From assembly GCF_014205685.1 (NCBI RefSeq), contig NZ_JACIIU010000001.1, forward strand, positions 124,001 to 188,000: DNA of 64,000 nucleotides, in the 5' to 3' direction. Numbering within the stretch: position 1 is the first letter of the stretch; each line of letters opens with the position of its first letter. Below are positions 21,658 through 31,027 of the stretch, piece after piece. Made by a program: the position numbers and the translations under genes. The stretch comes from Paenochrobactrum gallinarii (GTDB taxonomy: Bacteria > Pseudomonadota > Alphaproteobacteria > Rhizobiales > Rhizobiaceae). Below the pieces are notes generated by a model. That model did no database searches. It was not told where the DNA came from and was given only the letters and a program-made list of their open reading frames with translations.

Positions 21658-21881
21658 GCGCTTAACTCCACCTTATATTTTAACTTTGGTTAACTGCTAC
21701 AGATAACAGCCGCCAGTGATTTAGCACATCCATGCTGCATCAGATGTCAGCAATTATAGACTGTTTCCACAAGAGATATGCCACTTAAATTTAAGTTCCT
21801 CCTTTGTTCTAATGTAAAAAAATCTTCGCGGCAAGTATCCATTTTTTTACCCGCTTAAAATAAGATTAAGAGACACTTGCA

Positions 21882-21896
21882 GAACAAGACTGGAAC
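21882..21896. promoter_or_regulatory. LexA box 1 (GAAC-N7-GAAC)
   Basis: GAACAAGACTGGAAC matches the alphaproteobacterial SOS operator exactly (GTTC-N7-GTTC on the other strand). It lies 64 bp before the lexA start, consistent with autorepression. Confidence 0.82.
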
Positions 21897-21907
21897 AGAT
21901 AGTGTTT

Positions 21908-21922
21908 GTTCTGCATTTGTTT
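21908..21922. promoter_or_regulatory. LexA box 2 (GTTC-N7-GTTT)
   Basis: GTTCTGCATTTGTTT has one mismatch to GTTC-N7-GTTC and is 26 bp from box 1, in the opposite orientation to it. It lies 38 bp before the lexA start. Confidence 0.6.
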
Positions 21923-21959
21923 TTTATAATTGATTCTTAACTCTGGGGGGCTTTAGCGT

Positions 21960-22682
21960 ATGTTAACCCGCAAGCAGCATGAATTACTTCTTTTCATTCA
22001 TGAGCGTATGAAAGAAGTGGGGATTCCACCTTCGTTTGATGAAATGAAGGATGCGCTGGATTTAGCCTCCAAATCAGGCATCCATCGTCTGATCACCGCA
22101 TTGGAAGAGCGCGGCTTTATCCGCCGTCTGCCAAACCGTGCCAGAGCGCTGGAAGTCATCCGTTTGCCGGAATCAATTGCTCCAGGGCTAAATTCACAAA
22201 AAAAGTTCTCACCGAGTGTGATTGAAGGCAGTCTTGGCAAACCTGCAGCGCCCGCTAAAGCTGAAACAGCACCGATTAATATCGCTGCCGATAATAATGA
22301 AACGATTTCTGTACCTGTTATGGGGCGCATTGCAGCGGGCGTACCGATCTCTGCCATTCAAAACCAGACCCGCACAATCAGTCTGCCGATGGATATGATC
22401 GGTTCGGGCGAACATTATGCGCTGGAAGTTAAAGGCGACTCGATGATCGAGGCCGGAATTTTTGAAGGTGACACCGTCGTCATCCGTCGTGGTAACACCG
22501 CCAATCCGGGTGAAATTGTTGTGGCACTGGTGGATGATGAAGAAGCGACGCTAAAGCGTTTTCGCCGAAAAGGCGCGTCCATTGCATTGGAAGCAGCCAA
22601 CCCTGCCTATGAAACCAGAATTTTTGGCCCTGATCGCGTTCAGGTTCAGGGCAAGCTGGTCGGATTAATACGCCGCTATTAA
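21960..22682 (+). CDS. lexA: LexA repressor
   Basis: SOS repressor that cleaves itself when RecA filaments form. It has 240 residues: a winged-helix DNA-binding domain at 1-70 ([28 protein letters not shown]), a linker longer than in E. coli, as usual in rhizobia, and an S24 peptidase domain. The scissile A126-G127 lies in RIAAGVPI, the nucleophile is S161 (GDSM) and the general base K199 (EATLKRF). GGGGGG-rich sequence just before ATG 21960 can act as the ribosome site. Two LexA-box-like sites upstream indicate self-regulation. Confidence 0.97.
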   Translation: MLTRKQHELLLFIHERMKEVGIPPSFDEMKDALDLASKSGIHRLITALEERGFIRRLPNRARALEVIRLPESIAPGLNSQKKFSPSVIEGSLGKPAAPAKAETAPINIAADNNETISVPVMGRIAAGVPISAIQNQTRTISLPMDMIGSGEHYALEVKGDSMIEAGIFEGDTVVIRRGNTANPGEIVVALVDDEEATLKRFRRKGASIALEAANPAYETRIFGPDRVQVQGKLVGLIRRY

Positions 22683-22712
22683 TCTGACCAATAAACTATG
22701 ATAAAAACATCG

Positions 22713-22749
22713 GAGCCAGCCAGTTTAATCATTTTTCTATGGCTGGTTC
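22713..22749. repeat. Stem-loop between lexA and comEC
   Basis: GAGCCAGCC and GGCTGGTTC form a 9-bp stem (one G-U) with a 19-nt loop. On the minus strand it is followed by cgatgTTTTTatc, so it may terminate comEC transcription 158 bp after the stop. A role downstream of lexA is equally possible. Confidence 0.45.
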
Positions 22750-22906
22750 CTGTAATAACGATAGCTGTTCCATTGCAGAAATGTAGCTGAGTAAGCGAAA
22801 ATTTCGTCGGCATTAAAAGCGCTCGTTCAAAACTTGCAGCAATAATGCACTCGCTTATCATTGATGTGATAAATGATAGTTCTTAGTTGGTATCTATCAA
22901 AAATCT

Positions 22907-25342
22907 CTATTCTGAAAGTTTTTGATCTGTTTTTGCTTTCGGCGCAGCATAATCAGCAAGGCCACGCGCAGCACGTGAATAAAGCCGGTATAAATGCCAA
23001 GGGCGCTGCGGCTCACCGACTGAATATGTCAGCTGGTCATTATAATATAATTGCCTCCCGGCTCCAGCCAAACTTACAGGCATCGTGATCTGCGACGACG
23101 CATGCTCAACATCATCCATATTTGCATTTTCATGCGTCCTCATGGCTTCAGACATATCAATATGCATCAACCCTGAAACCTCATCAGGAAAATCATCTTC
23201 AGAACCCAAACTATGTTCATTGTCTGGCTCAAAGACTGGTGTGACACGCTCTCCCGCGACTCTCATCTTTTTTAAAGCTTGCTGACCAGTACTTTGCACT
23301 CCCAGCCGAACCTCCAAAGCCCCCTTCAAGGCCAATTCACGCCGCGTTACAATAAGCTTGTCACCAGATGGACATTTGAGTTCTTTACCCGCTACGGCTA
23401 AAACCACCACATCGCCGATATTACAGGCGAAGTTTACCATTTCCGGCTCATCAGTATAACTAAGCATACGCCCGTCTTTAAGAGTAATTGAGCAGATTTT
23501 CTCCTCACAATAAAAAGCATCGTCACTGTAAGTGCCATTTTTCTTCGAATCCGCGACCACCGGCGGCACAATGGCATGGGCATCATAGGCCTTTGACCAG
23601 TTCTGCATGGTGAATTTGGAAACTCGCGGACGGTTGACCGCCAATGAACCATCATTAAGGCGAACTGCAACCAATTTTGCATCTTCTGCAATCATGATAT
23701 CGGGATCTGTTTCATAAAAATAAAACAAAAAACCTACCAGCACAAAGATGAGCGAAAGCGCACGTAAACGTGTTGTGCAAATAACTGCAATCACCAGCGC
23801 GATCGTCCAGTTTAAAATCGCGCCTGATGGAATTATGCCCGGGTTACCATCCGGCGCAATTGATGCAACAATATCAGCAATTTGCCGTAATGCCCAAACG
23901 CCAAATCCCATAATTTGCAATGGCAACCAATCCAGCTGCAACGGCATCAATAACAAGCTCAGCACAGCAAATGGCATAATAATAAGGGAAATTACTGGCA
24001 TAGACAGAACATTGCCCAGCAAGCCAAAAGGAGCGGTATTATTAAAATGGTAAGCAGAATAAATTCCGCTCGCCACGCCGGCAATAATAGAAGTGGCCGC
24101 AGTCGCGACTACGGGCAACAACCATTTTTTCATCCTCGTCGGATTTTTACGCGTTTGCGGTTTATCCTCTTTAAACGCGCCTGAGTTTGTATCACTCCAC
24201 CAAGCAAAGGCGGCAATCAATCCCGCTGTTGCCGAAAATGACATTTGAAAGCTTGGCCCCAGCACTTCATGAGGCGCAGTGATAAAGGCTATCAGCGCAG
24301 CGATTGCCAAATTGCGGATACTGAGCGCGGCGCGATCAAAGAGTAACGCCACCAGCATCACCATGATCATTACAAAACTGCGCTGCGCGGCCACATCCGA
24401 GCCAGACAGCGCCAGATAAAACGCAGAGCTGAATAAAGCCGCAATAGCTGCATATTTTTTTATCGGATGCCGCGCAGCAAAAGAAGGAAACAGACTGGCA
24501 ACCATCCGAAAGCCAATGATCACCACCCCCGCCGCCAAAGCCAGATGAAGTCCCGAAATCGACAACACATGTGCAAGGCCGGAATTGCGTAAAGCTTCAT
24601 TGGTGCGCTCGCTAATACCATCGCGCTGCCCCGAAATAAGTGCAGCAGCGATAGCACCATCTTCCCCGCTCACCACACTTGTGACACGACTGCCGACTAT
24701 ATATCTGAGCGTGGCAATCGCATAAGAAAAGGTCGCCCCCACACCATTAATGCTCGTGCTTTCAGCTAGTGCTGGTGTTCCGAGATAAAAACCATTCCCG
24801 CCGTTGCCTTTAAAAAAGCTATTAAAAGCAAAATCATAGTTGCCAGGTCTGACCGGCCCTGAATGCGGACGCAACCTCACCAAGCCGGTAAGTGTTGAAC
24901 CTATCTCAGTTTGTGCCGGAATATCACGCGCTGTCATGCGCAATCGCTCAGGTGCATAGCGTAAAACCGGGCGCTGCGTCGACAATACATCAATCGTCAA
25001 CCTCCAGCCGCCACTATATTGCGCTTCCAAACCGACAACACGCCCTGTCAACCTTGTTGTGACATCAGAGCCAACCATAGCTGTAGAATAACGCCATGTT
25101 TCAAGCTTGCCACTAAGCATTCCAAGCTGAAAAAAGATCGCCAGCATTACAATCGACGCCCAGTAATAGCGCTCACGCAGCCACCAGCGCATGACGCTCA
25201 GAAGGCATAATGCCAATAACAGCGGCAGCCAGCCGGTTTCCTGCGCTCTGGTAAAATAGGCAACAACGCCTGCACCGGCACTGATCGGCAAAAGCAAAAA
25301 TCCCGTGCCGCGGTCGCGCTCTGCCTGCAAAGCCAATTGCAA
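22907..25342 (-). CDS. comEC: ComEC/Rec2-family DNA-uptake channel, 5' end uncertain
   Basis: Inner-membrane competence channel for single-stranded DNA. From TTG 25342 it has 811 residues: hydrophobic N-terminal segments, the soluble OB-like part (TRLTGRVVGLEAQYSGGWRL, PGNYDFAFNSFFKGNGGNGF), and the competence core (GLAHVLSISGLHLALAAGVV, LALSGSDVAAQRSFVM, APFGLLGNVLSMPVISLIIM). The C-terminal beta-lactamase-like region lacks the usual metal-binding HxHxDH motif. The same frame stays open 87 codons upstream with protein-like sequence but no ATG, GTG or TTG. The real start is therefore unclear: TTG 25342, a CTG, or an ATG at 25590 shifted by one base in a G6 run. Confidence 0.88.
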   Translation of the reverse strand: MQLALQAERDRGTGFLLLPISAGAGVVAYFTRAQETGWLPLLLALCLLSVMRWWLRERYYWASIVMLAIFFQLGMLSGKLETWRYSTAMVGSDVTTRLTGRVVGLEAQYSGGWRLTIDVLSTQRPVLRYAPERLRMTARDIPAQTEIGSTLTGLVRLRPHSGPVRPGNYDFAFNSFFKGNGGNGFYLGTPALAESTSINGVGATFSYAIATLRYIVGSRVTSVVSGEDGAIAAALISGQRDGISERTNEALRNSGLAHVLSISGLHLALAAGVVIIGFRMVASLFPSFAARHPIKKYAAIAALFSSAFYLALSGSDVAAQRSFVMIMVMLVALLFDRAALSIRNLAIAALIAFITAPHEVLGPSFQMSFSATAGLIAAFAWWSDTNSGAFKEDKPQTRKNPTRMKKWLLPVVATAATSIIAGVASGIYSAYHFNNTAPFGLLGNVLSMPVISLIIMPFAVLSLLLMPLQLDWLPLQIMGFGVWALRQIADIVASIAPDGNPGIIPSGAILNWTIALVIAVICTTRLRALSLIFVLVGFLFYFYETDPDIMIAEDAKLVAVRLNDGSLAVNRPRVSKFTMQNWSKAYDAHAIVPPVVADSKKNGTYSDDAFYCEEKICSITLKDGRMLSYTDEPEMVNFACNIGDVVVLAVAGKELKCPSGDKLIVTRRELALKGALEVRLGVQSTGQQALKKMRVAGERVTPVFEPDNEHSLGSEDDFPDEVSGLMHIDMSEAMRTHENANMDDVEHASSQITMPVSLAGAGRQLYYNDQLTYSVGEPQRPWHLYRLYSRAARGLADYAAPKAKTDQKLSE

Positions 25343-25545
25343 CTGAGCAAAACAAGTTTGAATGCGCGCCTGAAATCCGGTTTCAGCAAGAGTTTCAAAC
25401 GGCTCCGCCTGTGGTGTTTCAAGCGGATGGTCGTAAATTGCCGGATCAGGTAAAAAAGGCGAATAAGACGTGTTGCCGTGCAGCTCTTTTAACAGCGCCC
25501 GCTCATCAATTTCAGGCTTAATCGCCTCATGCTGATCAGTATTCG

Positions 25546-25585
25546 CCCCCCGGCTCAGCCCCTCAACTCCCCCTGCACGCCCCCC
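25546..25585 (-). other. Four G-tracts at the comEC 5' end (possible G-quadruplex)
   Basis: On the minus strand the order is G6, 6-nt spacer, G5, 6-nt spacer, G4, 7-nt spacer, G6 (tracts at 25580-25585, 25569-25573, 25559-25562 and 25546-25551). This fits the G3+/N1-7 quadruplex pattern with longer tracts than required. Confidence 0.6.
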
Positions 25586-25802
25586 ACCATATAACGCACT
25601 CTTTTATAAAAACTTGACCGGCACACTTGCACACGATGCTGCCTATGCTACATGAGCTTTATAAAAAACCGAAGTCCTATTCTGATATGCGCTTTGACCA
25701 GCGCTGAAATCTGGATCTGAGTTTTACAAGAAATATAATTACCATGCAGCAAATCGCCCGTCATTGTGCTATTTGTTGATAAAAAATTACAGCGGAGCTG
25801 TC

Positions 25803-27224
25803 ATGTCCAAGCCTGTTATTACCCGCTTTGCACCATCCCCTACCGGTTATCTGCATATCGGCGGTGCACGCACTGCACTCTTCAACTGGCTCTATGCCAA
25901 AAACCGTGGCGGCAAAATGCTGCTGCGTATTGAAGATACCGACCGTGAACGTTCAACCGATGCCGCCACAGCCGCCATTCTGGACGGTCTGACATGGCTC
26001 GGCCTGACATGGGAAGGCGAAGCCATTTCCCAGTTTGAACGTGCCCCGCGTCACCGTGAAGTCGCAGAAGAGCTGGTTGCCAACGGCAAGGCTTATTATT
26101 GCTATGCCACACCGGAAGAACTGGATGCGATGCGCGAACTGGCGCGTTCAGAAGGTCGTCCGCCACGTTATGACGGCCGCTGGAGAGATCGCTCTGCCGA
26201 TGAAGCGCCTGAAGGCGTAAAACCGGTTATCCGTATTAAAGCACCGCAAACCGGCGAAACCCTCGTTGACGATGCGGTTCAGGGCGAAGTGCGCTTCCCG
26301 AACAAAGATCTGGATGATTTCATTATTCTTCGTTCTGACGGCACACCAACCTATATGCACGCTGTTGTTGTTGATGACCATGATATGGGCGTCACCCACA
26401 TTATTCGTGGTGATGACCACCTCACCAATGCAGCGCGCCAGACAGTCATTTATAATGCAATGGGCTGGGACGTTCCGTCCATGTCGCATATTCCGCTCAT
26501 TCATGGTGCGGATGGTGCGAAGCTTTCCAAGCGTCACGGTGCTTTGGGTGTCGATGCTTACCGCGCCATGGGCTATCTGCCGGATGCGCTTTGCAATTAT
26601 CTTGCCCGTCTTGGCTGGAGCCATGGCGACGATGAAATCATGTCGATTGCGCAGATGATCGAATGGTTTGACATTGTCGACATCAATAAAGGTGCAGCGC
26701 GCTTTGACTTCCAGAAACTGGAAGCCATCAACGGACAATATATTCGTGCACGCGGCAGCGAAGAGCTGACCAACACGCTGATCGATACACTTGGCTATTT
26801 TGAAGGTGGCGAAGCAATGCTTGCCGCTCTCGATGACACAAAACGTGCGCAGCTTTTGGCTGCCATGCCAGGTCTGAAAGATCGCGCCAAGACATTGGTT
26901 GAGCTGATGGATGGCGCACAATTCCTGTTCGCACAGCGTCCGCTCCCACTGGATGAAAAAGCTGCAACCATTCTCAATGATGAAGGCCGCGCTCTTCTTA
27001 AAAGTGTTTTGCCGGCACTGGAAGCAACAACTGAATGGACTGCGGCGGCACTTGATTCTACTGCACGCGCATTTGCAGAAGAAAAAAACCTCAAACTTGG
27101 CAAGGTTGCACAACCTTTACGTGCAGCATTAGTGGGTAAATCCACATCACCAGGCGTTTTTGATGTGCTTGAAGTGCTTGGTCGTGAAGAAGCTTTGGGC
27201 CGAATTCGCGATCAAATCGTTTAA
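25803..27224 (+). CDS. gltX: Glutamyl-tRNA synthetase
   Basis: Charges tRNA with glutamate. It has 473 residues. The HIGH-type motif is HIGG in [19 protein letters not shown] and the KMSKS-type motif is KLSKRHG. The zinc-region and anticodon-binding domain are of normal length. The frame is open 13 codons upstream, but ATG 25803 has GGAG and the family start [15 protein letters not shown]. It is divergent from comEC and precedes gltA by 204 bp. Many alphaproteobacteria carry two GltX forms, one also charging tRNA-Gln; only one lies here. Confidence 0.97.
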   Translation: MSKPVITRFAPSPTGYLHIGGARTALFNWLYAKNRGGKMLLRIEDTDRERSTDAATAAILDGLTWLGLTWEGEAISQFERAPRHREVAEELVANGKAYYCYATPEELDAMRELARSEGRPPRYDGRWRDRSADEAPEGVKPVIRIKAPQTGETLVDDAVQGEVRFPNKDLDDFIILRSDGTPTYMHAVVVDDHDMGVTHIIRGDDHLTNAARQTVIYNAMGWDVPSMSHIPLIHGADGAKLSKRHGALGVDAYRAMGYLPDALCNYLARLGWSHGDDEIMSIAQMIEWFDIVDINKGAARFDFQKLEAINGQYIRARGSEELTNTLIDTLGYFEGGEAMLAALDDTKRAQLLAAMPGLKDRAKTLVELMDGAQFLFAQRPLPLDEKAATILNDEGRALLKSVLPALEATTEWTAAALDSTARAFAEEKNLKLGKVAQPLRAALVGKSTSPGVFDVLEVLGREEALGRIRDQIV

Positions 27225-27237
27225 GTTTAAAAAAACT

Positions 27238-27314
27238 GCCGCCAAACACGAAAACTTGCTGAAGTTGAAGCTTTTTAGCATTGCAACATTGGTACTTTGG
27301 GATAGTTTGGCGGC
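27238..27314. repeat. 10-bp inverted repeat in the gltX-gltA gap
   Basis: GCCGCCAAAC (27238-27247) and GTTTGGCGGC (27305-27314) are perfect inverse complements, 57 nt apart. A smaller AACTT/AAGTT hairpin followed by a T-run lies between them and may be the gltX terminator. Confidence 0.55.
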
Positions 27315-27428
27315 CAGTTATTCACGAAGCAGACTAAGTGATAATTGGACAAACATGCACTAAATCTGCTTGAATACTTGCCGTACCCAAGCGGCGCAAA
27401 AGCAATAGTGGACATGAAAGGAATACCG

Positions 27429-28721
27429 ATGTCTGACAAGACAGCTAGTTTTACCCTCGATGGAAAAACCTTTGAGCTGCCGGTGCGAGCGGGCACCGTT
27501 GGTCCAAATGTTGTCGATATCGGTCCGTTGTACAAGAATGCGAATTCCTTCACATACGATCCGGGTTTTACTTCTACCGCATCATGTGAATCCAAAATCA
27601 CCTATATTGATGGTGATGAAGGCGTTCTTCTCTATCGGGGCTATCCGATTGATCAATTAGCCGAAAACGGCGACTTCTTAGAAACCTGCTACCTTCTTCT
27701 TTACGGCGAACTGCCGACACAGGCACAAAAAGCCGATTTTGACTACCGTGTTACCCGTCATACTATGCTCCATGAGCAGATGACCCGCTTCTTCACCGGC
27801 TTCCGCCGTGATGCCCACCCAATGGCCGTAATGGTCGGTTGCGTCGGCGCAATGTCCGCCTTCTACCACGACTCAACAGACATTACTGACCCGCATCAGC
27901 GCATGGTTGCTTCCATCCGCCTGATCGCAAAAATGCCGACACTGGCAGCAATGGCTTATAAATACCACATCGGCCAGCCATTCGTTTATCCGAAAAACGA
28001 TCTCGATTTTGCTTCAAACTTCCTGCACATGTGCTTTGCTGTTCCTTGTGAAGATTACAAGGTTAACCCTGTGCTTGCCCGTGCAATGGATCGTATTTTC
28101 ATCCTGCATGCCGACCACGAACAGAACGCATCGACCTCGACAGTGCGTCTGGCCGGTTCTTCAGGTGCCAACCCGTTTGCATGTATCGCAGCTGGTGTAG
28201 CCTGCCTCTGGGGCCCTGCCCATGGCGGCGCCAACGAAGCAGCATTGAACATGCTTGCTGAAATTGGCACTGTTGATCGTATCCCTGAATATATTGCGAA
28301 AGCAAAAGACAAGAACGATCCGTTCCGTCTGATGGGCTTTGGTCACCGCGTTTACAAAAACTACGATCCACGCGCTAAAATCATGCAGAAAACCACGCAT
28401 GAAGTACTGGCTGAGCTGGGCATCAAAGATGATCCGTTGCTCGACGTAGCGATGGAACTGGAACGCATTGCTCTGACCGACGAATATTTCATCGAGAAGA
28501 AGCTCTACCCGAATATCGACTTCTATTCCGGTATTACGCTGAAGGCTCTTGGCTTCCCGACCGAAATGTTCACCGTGCTGTTCGCCCTTGCCCGTACTGT
28601 TGGCTGGGTTGCACAGTGGAAGGAAATGATCGAAGATCCACAGCAGAAAATCGGTCGTCCCCGCCAGCTTTACACTGGTGCAACAGAACGCGATTACGTG
28701 CCTGTCGCAAAACGCAAATAA
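27429..28721 (+). CDS. gltA: Citrate synthase
   Basis: Condenses acetyl-CoA with oxaloacetate at the entry to the TCA cycle. It has 430 residues, the hexameric type II length. Active-site histidines lie in [16 protein letters not shown] and [13 protein letters not shown], with the catalytic aspartate in NIDFYSGI. The frame is open 28 codons earlier from a TTG, but ATG 27429 with AAAGGA is the family start. A strong terminator follows. The product uses acetyl-CoA supplied by the PDH complex encoded at the left of the window. Confidence 0.98.
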   Translation: MSDKTASFTLDGKTFELPVRAGTVGPNVVDIGPLYKNANSFTYDPGFTSTASCESKITYIDGDEGVLLYRGYPIDQLAENGDFLETCYLLLYGELPTQAQKADFDYRVTRHTMLHEQMTRFFTGFRRDAHPMAVMVGCVGAMSAFYHDSTDITDPHQRMVASIRLIAKMPTLAAMAYKYHIGQPFVYPKNDLDFASNFLHMCFAVPCEDYKVNPVLARAMDRIFILHADHEQNASTSTVRLAGSSGANPFACIAAGVACLWGPAHGGANEAALNMLAEIGTVDRIPEYIAKAKDKNDPFRLMGFGHRVYKNYDPRAKIMQKTTHEVLAELGIKDDPLLDVAMELERIALTDEYFIEKKLYPNIDFYSGITLKALGFPTEMFTVLFALARTVGWVAQWKEMIEDPQQKIGRPRQLYTGATERDYVPVAKRK

Positions 28722-28731
28722 GTTTAAAAAC

Positions 28732-28763
28732 AAAAGCCCCCGACCAGTTCGGGGGCTTTTTTT
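28732..28763 (+). terminator. Terminator of gltA
   Basis: AAAAGCCCCCGA / TCGGGGGCTTTT, a 12-bp perfect stem with a 5-nt loop followed by more Ts, 11 bp after the stop. Confidence 0.95.
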
Positions 28764-28892
28764 ATACAACCAACAAAAGTGACAGCCAGCAGCGCCAAGC
28801 AGGCAGACTGCACTCTTTATCTGTCACTCCATGTCGTGCTACGGATAAAAACAGATTTTCCTGTAGCTTGCCAAGGCGGTTCATTTTTGATC

Positions 28893-29852
28893 ATGAGTGC
28901 CAATATTTCCTCCCCCCGCCTCAACCGTATTGATATTGCCCGTGGCCTCGCCCTCATTGCGATGGCGATTTATCATACCGGCTGGGATCTGGAATTTTTT
29001 GGCTATATGGATGCCGGCACCACAGCACATGGCGGCTGGAAACTCTTTGCCCGTCTGATTGCCAGCAGTTTTTTAATTCTCGTCGGCTTCAGCCTTTATC
29101 TGGCGCATGGCAAAGCAATCCGCTGGCACTCATTTGGCAAACGCCTTGCAATGATTGCCATTGCGGCTGCCGCCATTACCAGCCTGACATATTACACATC
29201 ACCCGATTCATTTATCTTTTTTGGCATTTTGCATCAAATTGCATTGGCCAGTGTACTGGCCTTGCTGTTTTTGCGCCTGCCAGCAGTGCTTATTCTGGTC
29301 GTTGCTTTACTGATATTTATCGCACCTGATTATGCCAGAGCAGATTTCTTTAACGCGCCCCTGCTTGGCTTTATCGGCCTTGGCACCATCACACCATTAT
29401 CCAATGATTACGTGCCGCTCTTTCCCTGGTTCAGCGCCGTTCTCACCGGTATTGCGCTCGCCAAACTGTGCCAGACCTTTAATCTGAGTGCGTGGCTTCA
29501 AAGTTCTGCCAAAGAGGCACAAATTGCCAAGCCGCTTACCTTTATCGGAAAGCATAGTCTGGCCTTTTATCTGATCCACCAGCCTGTGCTGATGGCCATC
29601 ATTTACGGCATCACGTTTATTGTGTCGCCGGCAGGGCCGGAACGCGCTTTTGTGCAAGCCTGCCAGACCAATTGCGCATTGGAAGGTGATCAGCAATTGT
29701 GCGCGCAGTTCTGCGCTTGTGTCACCGATGATCTTCAAAACAAAAAAATCGCCAGGAAGATTTATAATGGCGCGATCACGGAAGAACTGAACCAGTCATT
29801 GCAGGAGAGCGCACAACTCTGCTCGGTCAACATGCTACCCAAGGCAGAATAA
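28893..29852 (+). CDS. DUF1624 (HGSNAT-like) membrane protein with twin CX3C tail
   Basis: Multipass protein of 319 residues, about seven or eight membrane helices. The opening NRIDIARGLALIAMAIYHTGWDLEFF and the FIGKHSLAFYLIHQPVLMAI segment are those of the DUF1624/heparan-alpha-glucosaminide acetyltransferase-like family, predicted to move acyl groups across a membrane; the substrate is unknown. After the last helix comes a 55-residue soluble tail with C-QTN-C and C-AQF-C spaced by eight residues, plus one adjacent cysteine and another near the end. The conserved part starts at ATG 28893; the frame is open earlier. It is convergent with the MerR gene, 2 bp apart. Confidence 0.8.
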   Translation: MSANISSPRLNRIDIARGLALIAMAIYHTGWDLEFFGYMDAGTTAHGGWKLFARLIASSFLILVGFSLYLAHGKAIRWHSFGKRLAMIAIAAAAITSLTYYTSPDSFIFFGILHQIALASVLALLFLRLPAVLILVVALLIFIAPDYARADFFNAPLLGFIGLGTITPLSNDYVPLFPWFSAVLTGIALAKLCQTFNLSAWLQSSAKEAQIAKPLTFIGKHSLAFYLIHQPVLMAIIYGITFIVSPAGPERAFVQACQTNCALEGDQQLCAQFCACVTDDLQNKKIARKIYNGAITEELNQSLQESAQLCSVNMLPKAE

Positions 29853-29854
29853 AC

Positions 29855-30244
29855 TCAGGTTGAAACACCAAGCTCCGCAATACGCTCAATACAGATTTCC
29901 TCAATCCGCTCCAGCTCGCTCAATGTCTCTTCAATGTCGCGGCGCTTTTGGGTCAGTTCATCACGTTTTTCATTCACATGTCTGACCAGTAATTTCAGCT
30001 GTTCGATATCGGATGGCGGCTCGCTATACATACGCAAAATGTCGCGAATTTCGGCAATTGAAAATCCCAGTCTTTTGCCACGCAAAATCTGCCGCAGCAA
30101 ATGCCGGTCGGCTGAGCGAAACAAACGGGTGCGACCACGGCGCTCGGGTTGCAGCAAGCCCTCATCTTCATAAAAGCGCAAAGTTCGCGTCGAAATACCA
30201 AATTCGCGCGTTAATTCGGTAATGGTATAATATTCGCGATGCAA
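29855..30244 (-). CDS. MerR-family transcriptional regulator
   Basis: Protein of 129 residues: a winged helix-turn-helix at 1-70 (YTITELTREFGISTRTLRFYEDEGLL) and a C-terminal dimerisation coiled coil (LVRHVNEKRDELTQKRRDIEETLSELERIEEICIERI). There is no effector domain or metal-binding cysteine cluster, so the ligand cannot be read. It starts at TTG 30244, preceded by AAGGTCAAGGT; no ATG fits. It resembles small MerR proteins near fatty-acid or branched-chain acyl-CoA genes in Rhizobiales, but no such genes are here. It is divergent from the exported protein at 30481. Confidence 0.85.
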   Translation of the reverse strand: MHREYYTITELTREFGISTRTLRFYEDEGLLQPERRGRTRLFRSADRHLLRQILRGKRLGFSIAEIRDILRMYSEPPSDIEQLKLLVRHVNEKRDELTQKRRDIEETLSELERIEEICIERIAELGVST

Positions 30245-30480
30245 ACCTTGACCTTTCAGATAAAAATCTCATAGCTGGCGAAACTTATTGCTCACAATCA
30301 GCAGAGCTTCCTTTTACGTAACAGTCAATTAAAAACAACAAATCGCACGGCTAAAAACAAAAGATCAACCGTTTTTAACAAGGCTAACTGTTAACAACAC
30401 TTTTAATATCTAACTATAGACTTTGAATGTAAAAGCTTCAGTATTTCACCTCATCCCTCACCGCCATTGAAAGAGCCCCT

Positions 30481-30867
30481 ATGCAAAGACCTGTCAAAAT
30501 CATTATCGGCGGTTTGGTTGTCATTGCAGTCTTAGGTGCAGCTCCCTTTATGATGCGCCCTTATGTGGAAAAGCTCGGCACACAGTCGCTTGAACTCTTA
30601 GCGCGCGACGGTGGATTTTGTGAAACCGAGACCTGTGAGGAAGGCGTTGATTACGCCCTCTCCTTTCTGGAAACCAATTACGGTCTTTCTCAAGACGAGA
30701 TCAAGTGGTGCATGGGCGTTGATGAAATTGCCCATCGCGAATGGCCATTTGCCAATGGCCTAAAAGAACTTGCCACTGATTTTATGTATCGCCGCTGTGG
30801 CGCTCCTATTCTTGATCTGCCTGAAGGCGATGAAAGCACCAATAGTGCGCCATTGGCACCGCAATAA
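30481..30867 (+). CDS. Small exported or anchored protein of unknown function
   Basis: Protein of 128 residues that I do not recognise. It has an N-terminal hydrophobic helix after a short basic start (MQRPVKIIIGGLVVIAVLGA), then a soluble domain with four cysteines (GGFCETETCEEG, IKWCMG, YRRCGA), probably disulfide-paired outside the cytoplasm, and a Pro/Ser-rich tail. GAAAGAG precedes ATG 30481. It stands alone: 237 bp after the divergent MerR gene and 304 bp before the small frame upstream of bfd. A regulatory tie to the MerR gene is only positional. Confidence 0.65.
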   Translation: MQRPVKIIIGGLVVIAVLGAAPFMMRPYVEKLGTQSLELLARDGGFCETETCEEGVDYALSFLETNYGLSQDEIKWCMGVDEIAHREWPFANGLKELATDFMYRRCGAPILDLPEGDESTNSAPLAPQ

Positions 30868-31027
30868 AACTGCCATCCATCTCGGCTTTTTTTAAATTTT
30901 ACATTGCTTTCTGAATGTCAGCCGCTACTGAGGCAAAATATCGCATGAATAAAGCTTAAGCTATTTTGAGCGCCTCACCAAGGCCATCACGCCAGATTCC
31001 CCCATTAATATGGGCATTTAACTCATC

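Larger units (their letters stand above)
21658..21959. other. Divergent ssb-lexA promoter region
   Basis: 302 bp, AT-rich. It contains two LexA-box-like sites close to lexA and a 9-bp inverted repeat GCAGAACAA / TTGTTCTGC (21879-21887 and 21906-21914) linking them. No small gene was seen. Confidence 0.6.

Noticed and set aside
26148-27113. 321-residue minus-strand frame inside gltX
   Set aside because: Antisense to a certain gene with typical shadow composition.
27345-27428. 28-codon N-terminal extension of citrate synthase from a TTG
   Set aside because: No ribosome site, and the family begins at ATG 27429, which has AAAGGA.
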